Part shown: one piece after another, positions 43,208-52,322 of the stretch
How positions within the stretch are numbered: the first letter of the stretch is position 1
How the letters are laid out: every line of letters begins with the position of its first letter
NCBI RefSeq assembly: GCF_000347035.1
Contig: NZ_ANIJ01000047.1
Location: forward strand, 67,501 to 131,500
DNA length: 64,000 bases
Direction: 5' to 3'
Source of the DNA: Leptospira sp. B5-022
GTDB lineage: Bacteria; Spirochaetota; Leptospiria; Leptospirales; Leptospiraceae
Program-made: the position numbers and the translations under genes
Notes under the pieces: generated by a model
Databases searched by the model: none
The model's input: only the letters and a program-made list of their open reading frames with translations
Told to the model about the DNA's origin: nothing

Positions 43208-43527
43208 GATTTCCTTGCCTTTTTGCTGGAAAATTATGACCTCTAAGTAAATAAATTTCTATTCGTAGAAATACTAGGTTAGGTCTGCATTTTAGGTAAA
43301 AGCCGAAGAGTTTACTCGGATCTTTGAGAGGGTCACTCAGAAGGCCCAGGAAAAAAATCGCAGACTTGGTCTTCCAAATGTGTATTCTAAAAATGGTGAA
43401 TTATACTTTCGTTTGCCGGACGTAAGGATCGTGTCCGAAAGACCTAAACCGGATAACCTGGTAAACCTTACCTTTGGGAAAATACTCCGTCACTTAAAGG
43501 TAATATAAAAAATCGAATAATCGATTT
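43208..43527. other. 320-bp intergenic region with a small inverted repeat
   Basis: No supported gene is seen. The region upstream of the lipoprotein gene has a short inverted repeat, GGTAA (43460-43464) and TTACC (43468-43472). Nothing else stands out. Confidence 0.4.
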
Positions 43528-43529
43528 TT
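43508..43529 (-). terminator. AT-rich hairpin at the 3' end of the acyltransferase gene
   Basis: AAAAATCGA (43508-43516) and TCGATTTTT (43521-43529) form a 9-bp stem with a 4-nt loop. It overlaps the acyltransferase stop codon and is followed on the minus strand by a T-rich run. It is a weak but plausible intrinsic terminator. Confidence 0.4.
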
Positions 43530-44727
43530 AACCCTTATTCCGCTTAAAGCTGATCCCTTTATTTCCTAAAACGGTAAGCCAGAAGTCAGAATCTCTGATG
43601 ATAAAGTGATACGTTAAGAATGTGATGGCGTATACCAAGAGAATATGAAGTGAAAATTTGATCCAAATGGAAAGGCCGGTGCTTACCACTAAAAATCCGA
43701 TTCCAAGAGAGATCGGATGGTGGATCAGATACACAGGCAAACTGGATTCTCTCAAATAAGAATTAAGTTTGCCCGCTTTATTGAAGAATAACTGAAAAAG
43801 TCGGATAAAAAACGCGATCCAGATCCATCCGCCTAAACATTTTAGAAAAATGTGAAGTATTCTCATCCCGAATCCGGCATATCCGAAATAAGACCAAAAA
43901 GGATCTATTGTGCTGACCCAATAAAATAATCCGAAAAATGAAAAAGCTAAAAATCCAAGTAAAACGATCTCAAAATGATTTGTTTTTCCCTTTAAGATGG
44001 TACTTTCTTTTCCGATCAAAAAGCTACCGAATAGGAAAAAGCTGAAATCGTAAACGAATTGGACCGGCTCTATATTCAGATATTTTTCGTCCTTTAGGAA
44101 AAAATAATTAATGCTGCAAGTCCAGATAGTGCACCATATCCCCGCGATCAATAATGTTTCCCATTTTACGCTAGGTCTTTTTTCCGGCTCTTCTTCTCCG
44201 TATCTGGAAGGGGGGAGTATAAAGGTCCCGATCCTATGAATAACGGGACGTATCCCCAAATATAGGAATGTGTATAATGCCAGATATAATATAAACCAAA
44301 GGTGGGAAGGGGCCGGATTTTTGAGCAGGAATTCTTCCCATAAAAACTTGAAATAATTTTCTTGGTAACCTTCTTGTAATGCGTTCACATAATATTGCAT
44401 CGGTGCGAATAATATGATCCCTGGGATCAACGGAAGAATGATACGTAACGCTCTTAATTTTAGGAATTCTTTTAATGTTTTGGAAAGATAGATCCTTTCC
44501 GTAAAATATCCTGAAAGTACAAAGAACATGGGCATTCTGAAAAGATGTACCCATTCTCCGAACACATCGAACGCGATCGATCTATCATTATTTCTTAACG
44601 GATATATGATAATAGCGGCATATACGATCGCCACATGAAATGCTAATCCTAATAATAAGGCAAACGATCTGAGATTGTCTAAATAATCCAGCCTGCCTTG
44701 TTTTGCCGGTGAGCTTTGTTCAACCAA
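43528..44727 (-). CDS. Acyltransferase family 3 membrane protein
   Basis: This 399-residue protein is of the acyltransferase-3 (OafA/NodX/MdoC-like) family, which O-acylates surface glycans or other extracytoplasmic substrates. The family start is clear: RLDYLDNLRSFALLLGLAFH with the conserved His and Arg, followed by ten or so membrane helices such as MPMFFVLSGYFTERIYL, LILPLIPGIILFAPM and SLPVYLIHHPISLGIGFLVV. It ends with a basic cytoplasmic tail. It lies 3 bp downstream of the cyclic-nucleotide-domain gene, so the two are co-transcribed. The substrate is unknown. Confidence 0.9.
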   Translation of the reverse strand: MVEQSSPAKQGRLDYLDNLRSFALLLGLAFHVAIVYAAIIIYPLRNNDRSIAFDVFGEWVHLFRMPMFFVLSGYFTERIYLSKTLKEFLKLRALRIILPLIPGIILFAPMQYYVNALQEGYQENYFKFLWEEFLLKNPAPSHLWFILYLALYTFLYLGIRPVIHRIGTFILPPSRYGEEEPEKRPSVKWETLLIAGIWCTIWTCSINYFFLKDEKYLNIEPVQFVYDFSFFLFGSFLIGKESTILKGKTNHFEIVLLGFLAFSFFGLFYWVSTIDPFWSYFGYAGFGMRILHIFLKCLGGWIWIAFFIRLFQLFFNKAGKLNSYLRESSLPVYLIHHPISLGIGFLVVSTGLSIWIKFSLHILLVYAITFLTYHFIIRDSDFWLTVLGNKGISFKRNKG

Positions 44728-44730
44728 GAA

Positions 44731-45363
44731 TTACTGGTCCAATGTATATTTGAAAAACGTTTCCCGTATCAATATATGGCTGGGATCGTTTTTAGGTTGT
44801 TCGATCAACTTATCTTTTACCAAAAGATTGATCGCGGAAACTAGATCCGCATGTTCCAGTCCTACTCTTAAGATGGCCCATTTCATAAACGCAGCCAAAT
44901 GAACCTTGTATTGTCCTTCTTCTTGTTCTCCTCTTGTTTGTGCGAAAGTGATCAATGCGGAAGTTACGATGTTCTTTCTGTCTCCCTTTAAAAGACTGGC
45001 TATCGTTTGGTTGGTCTCTCTTAATCTGGAAGAAAGCATTTTTACCATTTTTAAGGAGAAAGACGGATTAGTCTGAATTAGGTTATAGAACACACTTTCG
45101 GTGATCGCGAATAATAATACGTCGGTTTTTGCGATAGCTCTTGCGCTTCTTGGTTTACGGTCCACGAGCGCCATCTCTCCGAACATATCCCCTTCTTTCA
45201 GTTCTATAAGAAGTTTGAACGCTTCTTTTACTTTTTTATGGATCCCTACTTTTCCGGAAAGGATCAGATACATTTGATCTGCAGGTTCGTTCTCATCGAA
45301 AATTACGGCGGATTCCTTAAAGCGGAGGCCGTGTTTATTTACCATATCTTCGGAGATCTTCAT
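44731..45363 (-). CDS. Cyclic-nucleotide-binding domain (Crp-type) regulator
   Basis: This 210-residue protein has a cNMP-binding beta-roll: [20 protein letters not shown] (about 20-40) and [20 protein letters not shown], whose GEMAL and RSA match the phosphate-binding cassette with its Arg. A long helix ([20 protein letters not shown]) follows. The C-terminal 70 residues have a winged-helix-like pattern ([31 protein letters not shown]), but the HTH is weak. It could be a Crp-type transcription factor or a stand-alone cNMP sensor. It is 3 bp upstream of the acyltransferase gene and divergent from the SMP-30-like gene. Confidence 0.87.
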   Translation of the reverse strand: MKISEDMVNKHGLRFKESAVIFDENEPADQMYLILSGKVGIHKKVKEAFKLLIELKEGDMFGEMALVDRKPRSARAIAKTDVLLFAITESVFYNLIQTNPSFSLKMVKMLSSRLRETNQTIASLLKGDRKNIVTSALITFAQTRGEQEEGQYKVHLAAFMKWAILRVGLEHADLVSAINLLVKDKLIEQPKNDPSHILIRETFFKYTLDQ

Positions 45364-45527
45364 GCCAAAACGGACCGGGAAAGATTTTAGTCCTCATGTA
45401 CGATATCGGCGATTGGTTGGGAGCCGCAATCAATTATTCTGGTAGGAAGGTGAGAACCTTAGAATTTTACGTTGACTGTCCGACCTTCGTAAGTAGCGTC
45501 TCATTCGTTTTCCCTAAGGAGGGAATC

Positions 45528-46616
45528 GTGAACACGAAAAAAATCCTCCTGCTCTCCGCAGCGTTTATTATCATCTTAATAATAGGTTTTGCACTCAAAC
45601 CTTCTCCAATCCAACCCATCGCCTACCAACCGCCTATCGATACCGGTTTGATCGGAGCCTTCCAGGAAAACAATACATTAGAATCCGCAGAATTGATCGC
45701 ACTCGGAAAGATACATGGTCCGGAAGATATCGAACCGGATGAAGACGGCAATATCTACTCTGCAAGTGAAGACGGGAAAGTGTATCTCATTTCCAAAGAC
45801 GGAGAAATGAAGGCGCACGCATTCACCGGTGGGCGACCTCTTGGAATGAAATTATTAGGAGACGGTTCCATCATAGTTGCGGATGCGATTAAAGGTCTTT
45901 TGAAGATCGGTAAGGATGGAAAAGTAGAAGTACTCAGCACGGAATCGGAAGGTGTACCTTTCAAATTCACGGACGATTTGGACGTTGCTAAGGACGGCAC
46001 GATCTATTTTTCGGATGCGAGCGATAAATACGGCTCCGCAGAATATTTATATGATCTAATGGAGTCTGTTCCTCACGGTCGTTTGTTAAAATACGATCCT
46101 CGTACAAAAAAGACCACAACTCTCATGAAAGATCTTTTTTTCCCAAACGGAGTGGCTCTTTCCAAAAACGAGGATTTCCTAGTATTAAACGAAACATATA
46201 AGTATAGAATTCATAGATATTGGATCAAAGGGCCGAAAGCCGGAACAAGCGAGATCTGGGCGGAGAATCTTCCCGGTTTTCCGGATAATATTTCTTCGGA
46301 TAGAAAGGGTCACTTCTACTTAGCGTTATTCACCGTTCGCAACAGTATGGTGGATAAGATCCTGCATCCACGCCCCTGGGCAAAATCGATCGTGGCTAAA
46401 CTCCCTAAATTCCTATGGCCCAAACCGCAACCGTACGGTTTTGCAGTGATTCTGGACGAAAACGGTGTCGTAGAGGCCAGTTTCCAGGAGCCAAAGGGAA
46501 AACATCTGAAAGAGATTACTTCGGTAAAAAGAAAAGGGGAGTATATCTATTTAGGAAGTCTTCATAACGACAGGATAGGCAAATTTAAGCTGCCTCCTGA
46601 ATTAATAAAAGAATAA
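45528..46616 (+). CDS. SMP-30/gluconolactonase or strictosidine-synthase-like propeller protein
   Basis: This protein of about 362 residues has an N-terminal membrane anchor (ILLLSAAFIIILIIGFAL) and a six-bladed beta-propeller. Family segments are GPEDIEPDEDGNIYSASEDG, LGMKLLGDGSIIVADAIKGL, FTDDLDVAKDGTIYFSDASD and FPNGVALSKNEDFLVLNETY. The last is characteristic of strictosidine synthase-like and SMP-30 lactonases. GTG at 45528 is chosen because a near-perfect AAGGAGGG ribosome binding site (45516-45523) lies just before it. An in-frame start at 45396 has none. It is 21 bp upstream of the acyl-CoA dehydrogenase operon and probably belongs to it. Confidence 0.87.
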   Translation: MNTKKILLLSAAFIIILIIGFALKPSPIQPIAYQPPIDTGLIGAFQENNTLESAELIALGKIHGPEDIEPDEDGNIYSASEDGKVYLISKDGEMKAHAFTGGRPLGMKLLGDGSIIVADAIKGLLKIGKDGKVEVLSTESEGVPFKFTDDLDVAKDGTIYFSDASDKYGSAEYLYDLMESVPHGRLLKYDPRTKKTTTLMKDLFFPNGVALSKNEDFLVLNETYKYRIHRYWIKGPKAGTSEIWAENLPGFPDNISSDRKGHFYLALFTVRNSMVDKILHPRPWAKSIVAKLPKFLWPKPQPYGFAVILDENGVVEASFQEPKGKHLKEITSVKRKGEYIYLGSLHNDRIGKFKLPPELIKE

Positions 46617-46637
46617 ATAAGGAAAATTGAATATATC

Positions 46638-47813
<1,176 letters not shown>

Positions 47814-47815
47814 TC

Positions 47816-48859
47816 GTGAAAGATTCCGAATTGAAGGAAAGGCTGGAATCATATTTAGGAAAAAGGCTTCAAGGAACAGTAGAAATCGCTAATATGGTTT
47901 CTCTTTCTGGAGGAGCCTGCCAGGAAAATTTTTCCGCAGACATTAAGGTAATTGGCGGCCCTGAATCCGGCCAATACCAAACGGTTTACCGAACCGACAA
48001 GGGAGCTTCTTTACTTGCTTCCTTGTCCAGAATAAACGAATTCAAGGTTTGTAGAATGGCATTTGAGGCAGGAGTCAAAACTCCTGAACCGTTTTGGCTG
48101 GAATCAGATCAATCCGTCACCGGCAATCCATTCTACTTTATGAAAAGGATCCAAGGGAAGGCCACCGGAAGATTCGTAGTAAAAGATTCAAGTTTAAATA
48201 AGGTCCGTAAACGGATCACTCAGGAACTTGCGGAAAATCTTGCGCGTATTCATTCGGTTACTCCCGAAAAATGTAAGGACGAAAAACTCAAAGAAGTTTT
48301 GAATCTAGGACAACATGTAGGCGGTAAAACAGTCGCCCAAGGTTCTGTCCAAGCTTTACGTTCCCAATTGGAATCTATGGACGGAGCTTATCCTGCCATG
48401 GAAATTATCTTGAATTGGTTAGAGAAGAATGCTCCGGAAAGTGATGCTGTGGTTCTGATCCACGGAGATTTTAGAACCGGAAACTTCATGGTGAATTCGG
48501 AGGGTCTGCAAGGAATAGTGGATTGGGAATTTGCGCATTGGGGAGATCGTCACGAGGATCTGACTTGGTTATGTATGAGGGATTGGAGATTCGGAAAACT
48601 GAATAAGGAAGCGGGCGGTTTTGCGGATCGTTCCGAGTTTTACGAGATCTATGAGAAGGCTTCAGGAGTAAAACTGGATCCGATTAAGATCAGATATTGG
48701 GAAGTAATGGGAAATCTTCGTTGGGCTATCGGTTGTATCGGTCAGGCGGAACGTCACCTTTCCGGAAAGGATAAAGGAATAGAGCTTGCGTCCATAGGAA
48801 GAAGGGCCTGTGAAATGGAATACGAGGCCATGAGACTCATAGAAGAGTCCATAAAATAA
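47816..48859 (+). CDS. APH-like phosphotransferase (ACAD10/11 kinase-domain type)
   Basis: This 347-residue protein is of the aminoglycoside phosphotransferase/choline kinase fold. ATP and catalytic motifs include SLSGGACQENFSADIKV, FYFMKRIQGKATG, catalytic loop VLIHGDFRTGNFMV (about 218-231) and metal-binding IVDWEFAHWGDRHEDLTWL. Because it directly follows an acyl-CoA dehydrogenase gene (2-bp gap), it most likely phosphorylates a hydroxyacyl-CoA rather than an antibiotic, as the kinase domain of ACAD10/11 does. The start is GTG, with AAAGGAG upstream. Confidence 0.9.
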   Translation: MKDSELKERLESYLGKRLQGTVEIANMVSLSGGACQENFSADIKVIGGPESGQYQTVYRTDKGASLLASLSRINEFKVCRMAFEAGVKTPEPFWLESDQSVTGNPFYFMKRIQGKATGRFVVKDSSLNKVRKRITQELAENLARIHSVTPEKCKDEKLKEVLNLGQHVGGKTVAQGSVQALRSQLESMDGAYPAMEIILNWLEKNAPESDAVVLIHGDFRTGNFMVNSEGLQGIVDWEFAHWGDRHEDLTWLCMRDWRFGKLNKEAGGFADRSEFYEIYEKASGVKLDPIKIRYWEVMGNLRWAIGCIGQAERHLSGKDKGIELASIGRRACEMEYEAMRLIEESIK

Positions 48860-48869
48860 GGAAATCATT

Positions 48870-49265
48870 ATGCAGGATAAACCAAGCGCCACGGAATTAT
48901 TGGAAGCAATCCAGGATTTTCTAATGAAGGAAGTTTTACCGGAGTTTAGGGATAAGGACCTTCTCGCATATAAAACATTAGTAAGTTGGAATATGCTTGG
49001 AGTGATCTCGCGGGAAATACGTTCGGGAGAAGAGTCCTTGGACAAGGAACTCTCTAGGCTCGCTTCCTTGCTGGGTAAAAAATCGGAGTTTCCTAAAACG
49101 TGGAATGAGAAAAAAAATCTGACTTCTTCTTGGAACGAAGAGCTGCGGGATATTATTCGAAAGGAAAAAAAATCATTGGAAGATACGGAATACTGGAAAC
49201 ATATAAAAGAGTCCGTGATCGAAAAAGTAGAGATCGTAAATCCAAGATTCACCACGGAATCCTAA
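48870..49265 (+). CDS. DUF6285 domain protein
   Basis: This 131-residue protein matches DUF6285, a small helical family regularly found with ACAD/APH operons. Typical segments are KPSATELLEAIQDFLMKEVL, LAYKTLVSWNMLGVISREIR and NEELRDIIRKEKKSLED. No catalytic residues are evident. It begins 10 bp after the kinase gene and ends 2 bp before the phosphatase gene, firmly inside the operon. It may be an assembly or accessory factor of the pathway; the function is unknown. Confidence 0.88.
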   Translation: MQDKPSATELLEAIQDFLMKEVLPEFRDKDLLAYKTLVSWNMLGVISREIRSGEESLDKELSRLASLLGKKSEFPKTWNEKKNLTSSWNEELRDIIRKEKKSLEDTEYWKHIKESVIEKVEIVNPRFTTES

Positions 49266-49267
49266 AT

Positions 49268-49996
49268 ATGTCCGTAATATATCTGATTCGCCATGGACAG
49301 GCGAATTCCACAGGAGAAGATTACGATCTGTTGACCGATAAGGGAAAGGAACAAGCCTTTGCCTTAGGAAAGTATATGGCTTCCAATGGAGATTTTCCCG
49401 ATAAGATCGTTTCCGGAACAATGAGAAGGCATAAAGAAACAGCGGAGTTCTTTATGAAGGGAGTTTCTTCTTTACACTCCGATCTAAAATCGGGATCCGA
49501 TTTTCATTCTTTCGATCCGAATTGGAATGAATTCCCTCCCGAGTTGTGGAAAAAATATGCGGAACATCTATCCGGGACCAGGCCTGAATTCCAAAGATCC
49601 TTATTACAGTTTTCTAAAGTTCGATTGAAGGGCGGAATTCGATCGGCCGCATTATTTTTCAAACTAACCGAGGAGATATTATCCGTTTGGCGAACGGGAG
49701 AATTCACTCCTCCCGGCATTGAAACGTTTGCAAACTTTCAATCCAGAGTGGATCTGGCCTGCGATACATATTTTCAACCTTCCGATGCGGAGAGGCTTTT
49801 TATTTTTACTTCAGGTACACCTATCTCTTTAACCTTAAAGAGGATACTCAAACAAGATGAGGACGTTTTTACCTGGATGCCTTGGATCTGGAATAGCTCC
49901 GTCAGTATGTTTCGTTGGGTAAGAGGAAGATATATTCCGGTAAGCTTAAATTTCCTTCCTCATATTCCGGATAAAAGTTCAAGGACGCTATACTAA
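49268..49996 (+). CDS. Histidine phosphatase family protein
   Basis: This 242-residue protein is read from ATG at 49268 (MSVIYLIRHGQ). The phosphohistidine motif LIRHGQANSTGEDYD is at residues 5-20, and MRRHKETAEF near 50 supplies the second Arg-containing motif. GTPISLTLKRIL near 180 stands where family members usually have a conserved His followed by a helix (here FTSGTP), so the second catalytic His appears replaced. This may reduce or alter activity. It ends the ACAD operon and might dephosphorylate a pathway intermediate, which is inference. Confidence 0.88.
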   Translation: MSVIYLIRHGQANSTGEDYDLLTDKGKEQAFALGKYMASNGDFPDKIVSGTMRRHKETAEFFMKGVSSLHSDLKSGSDFHSFDPNWNEFPPELWKKYAEHLSGTRPEFQRSLLQFSKVRLKGGIRSAALFFKLTEEILSVWRTGEFTPPGIETFANFQSRVDLACDTYFQPSDAERLFIFTSGTPISLTLKRILKQDEDVFTWMPWIWNSSVSMFRWVRGRYIPVSLNFLPHIPDKSSRTLY

Positions 49997-50145
49997 ATCT
50001 AAATTGTTCTAAAGCCGAGGGCCTTATCTTAATGCGCTTGTAGGATCTTCAACAACGGAGATATCATAAGATCGGAAGACTTTTGGAAATAAAAAAGTGT
50101 GGACTTCGATATTCGAAGGTGTAGGATTTTGCCCCGCTAGTCCGC

Positions 50146-52257
50146 ATGAATTCTTTGGTATCCACACTAGAAATTCGTTCCTCAAAGGATAGAAATTTAG
50201 GGTTTCTCTCCATATACCTAGGATCTGCATTCGTTTTAATCCTGTTTGTTCTTATATATTTCACGGATGAAACGGAATTATTACGGATTTACGATAATAT
50301 ACATTGGACATCGTCTATCGCGATCGCTACGATCACTGCTTGGTTCGGTTACAAGTCTGCGGAAGGAAAAACCAAAAGATTCAGATTCTGGTTTTTCTTG
50401 GGGCTGCTTTCTTATTTTTTCGGGCAGGTGGTTTGGGATATCCAAGCGATCTCTAAGTTTTACAGTTTTCCTGCGCCTAGCGACCTATTTTATCCTTGGA
50501 TAGGACCGTTCTTTGCCATAGGTTTTGCTCAATTTCTAAAAGATAGAGTTCCACCTAATAGAATGAAGGTGGCCGTAATGGATGCCTTGGGACTTGCGAT
50601 CGCGGTCCTTGCGGTTACCTTAGTATTATATCTTTCTAAAAAAGAAGATAGGCCTTGGTTCCAGTTATTGACCTTGTCGGTTTATCCTGTGTTCACACTT
50701 TCCGCGGCTTGTATCGGTGTGCTGATGAAACCTTCCTTACGTTTAAAGGCTGACTTTTCCTTTTTATGTTTGGTGTTTGGGCTCGCTGGAATGGGAATTA
50801 GCTGGTTACAATGGAATTCCATTTTTCTGATCGAAGTTCCGGAAGACGGTACTTTAACGAACGCGGGATTTTCCGCCAGTCTCTTATTATTAGGATACGG
50901 ATCCTTGACTTGGGTCCCTAGTTCTTCCGGGGAAGGTGAAAAAGAAGCCGGAACAGAAAGTGGACTTTTACGGATCCTTCCGTTATTGGAGGTAGTAGTT
51001 TGTTCAGCCGCAATCGTCCTTTCCTTAACACTGCCTGGTCTGCCTGAGATTATCCGATTGGTCATTTGGTTTTGTGCCGGCGTCATGGTAGTGATTGCGA
51101 GTCTTAGGCAAAGTTTACTAGTGACGGATCTGGCGAATGCCGAGTTTGTGATCCGGAACGCAAACAAAGAATTGGAGAACACTGTTGCGGAAAGAACGGA
51201 AGAATTAAGATCTACTAATACATATTTGGTTGCTGCGAACGATAAACTCAGGACCGCCATGGACGAACTCAAAAAAACCCAAGAGAATCTGGTCCGATCG
51301 GAAAAGATGGCCGTTTTGGGAAGATTGATGGCGGGTATTGCTCACGAATTGAATACTCCGTTAGGCGCAATTCGCTCTTCCACGGAAGGGATCCGTTCTA
51401 TCCTGAGCGAACCTTGGGAAAAACTTTTAAAGGATTATTCCAGCTTTAATAAGGAAGAAAGGGAATTTTGGGGGATCTTATTCAAGAAGGGAGGAACTGT
51501 TAATTCGGATTTCGACTCCAAGGAAGAAAGAACCAAAAGGAAAAGATCGGAAGTTATACTAAGAGAATTCGGAATAGAAAACTCCTTAGTGATGGCGGAT
51601 GCCTTAACCGATTTGGGGATTTCTCCAGAGCAGGTATCGGAATTGGCGGAGAAGATCCCAAAAGGAGAAAGAGGATGGATGATCGTCAATAATGCCTCGG
51701 CTCTTTCCAGTATTTCCAGATCCAGTCAACTGATCCTCGATGCCTCTATCAAAGCGTCCAGGGTGATCCAGGCTTTAAAAAGTTATGCATCCGGAGAAGG
51801 TGATTGGAAACCTCACTCGGAGTCCGTTTCTCCAAAAGAGCAGATAGAGAACATTATTACATTATATTATTCTAAAATGAAAAACAAAGTGATTGTGGAT
51901 ATCAATATACCGGAAACCGCAAGAGTACTCGGAGATCCGGAAAGATTATACTTGATCTGGACTAATTTGATCACAAATGCTTTACACGCCATGAATTATT
52001 CCGGAAGGATATTTTTGGATGCGGAACAAAAAGGAGGGTTCTGGGAAATTTCTGTCCAAGACACCGGCAGCGGAGTTCCCATAGAGATCAGAGACCGGAT
52101 CTTCGATCCGTTCTTCACTACTAAGTCTCCCGGAGAAGGTACGGGGCTCGGACTAGATATATGCAAAAATGTAGCGGAAGAACATGGTGGGTCTATTCGA
52201 TTCGTCAGTTCTGAAGAAGGTACAACATTCTACGTTACCCTCCCTGTTGCGCCGTAA
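50146..52257 (+). CDS. Membrane sensor histidine kinase with long post-H-box insertion
   Basis: This is a 703-residue kinase. About ten membrane helices fill residues 20-330 (AFVLILFVLIYF, AVMDALGLAIAVLAVTLVLY, VVVCSAAIVLSLTLPGL). A coiled coil (NKELENTVAERTEELRSTNT) leads to the H-box MAGIAHELNTPLGAIRSS with His near 399. The second dimerisation helix (KASRVIQALKSYASGEG) only comes near 536, so about 130 residues are inserted. The ATPase domain has LITNALHAMNYSGRI, DTGSGVP and EGTGLGLDICKNV. The kinase 3' to it has the same insertion and spacing. The input signal is unknown. Confidence 0.9.
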   Translation: MNSLVSTLEIRSSKDRNLGFLSIYLGSAFVLILFVLIYFTDETELLRIYDNIHWTSSIAIATITAWFGYKSAEGKTKRFRFWFFLGLLSYFFGQVVWDIQAISKFYSFPAPSDLFYPWIGPFFAIGFAQFLKDRVPPNRMKVAVMDALGLAIAVLAVTLVLYLSKKEDRPWFQLLTLSVYPVFTLSAACIGVLMKPSLRLKADFSFLCLVFGLAGMGISWLQWNSIFLIEVPEDGTLTNAGFSASLLLLGYGSLTWVPSSSGEGEKEAGTESGLLRILPLLEVVVCSAAIVLSLTLPGLPEIIRLVIWFCAGVMVVIASLRQSLLVTDLANAEFVIRNANKELENTVAERTEELRSTNTYLVAANDKLRTAMDELKKTQENLVRSEKMAVLGRLMAGIAHELNTPLGAIRSSTEGIRSILSEPWEKLLKDYSSFNKEEREFWGILFKKGGTVNSDFDSKEERTKRKRSEVILREFGIENSLVMADALTDLGISPEQVSELAEKIPKGERGWMIVNNASALSSISRSSQLILDASIKASRVIQALKSYASGEGDWKPHSESVSPKEQIENIITLYYSKMKNKVIVDINIPETARVLGDPERLYLIWTNLITNALHAMNYSGRIFLDAEQKGGFWEISVQDTGSGVPIEIRDRIFDPFFTTKSPGEGTGLGLDICKNVAEEHGGSIRFVSSEEGTTFYVTLPVAP

Positions 52258-52322
52258 TTATTAGGTTGATTTGAAAATTCGACCTTACAGAGTTGTGCGA
52301 GCTTCCATTTTTCAATATCCTT

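Noticed and set aside
45396..45527. Longer N-terminus for the SMP-30-like protein
   Set aside because: The GTG at 45528 has an AAGGAGGG ribosome binding site and begins the membrane anchor; the upstream 44 residues have no signal.
47816..48859. Aminoglycoside resistance kinase
   Set aside because: The fold is APH-like, but coupling to acyl-CoA dehydrogenase and DUF6285 points to acyl-CoA metabolism rather than antibiotic modification.
48662..49255. 197-codon open frame on the minus strand opposite the DUF6285 gene
   Set aside because: It is Ser/Phe-rich shadow coding opposite genes of a tight operon.
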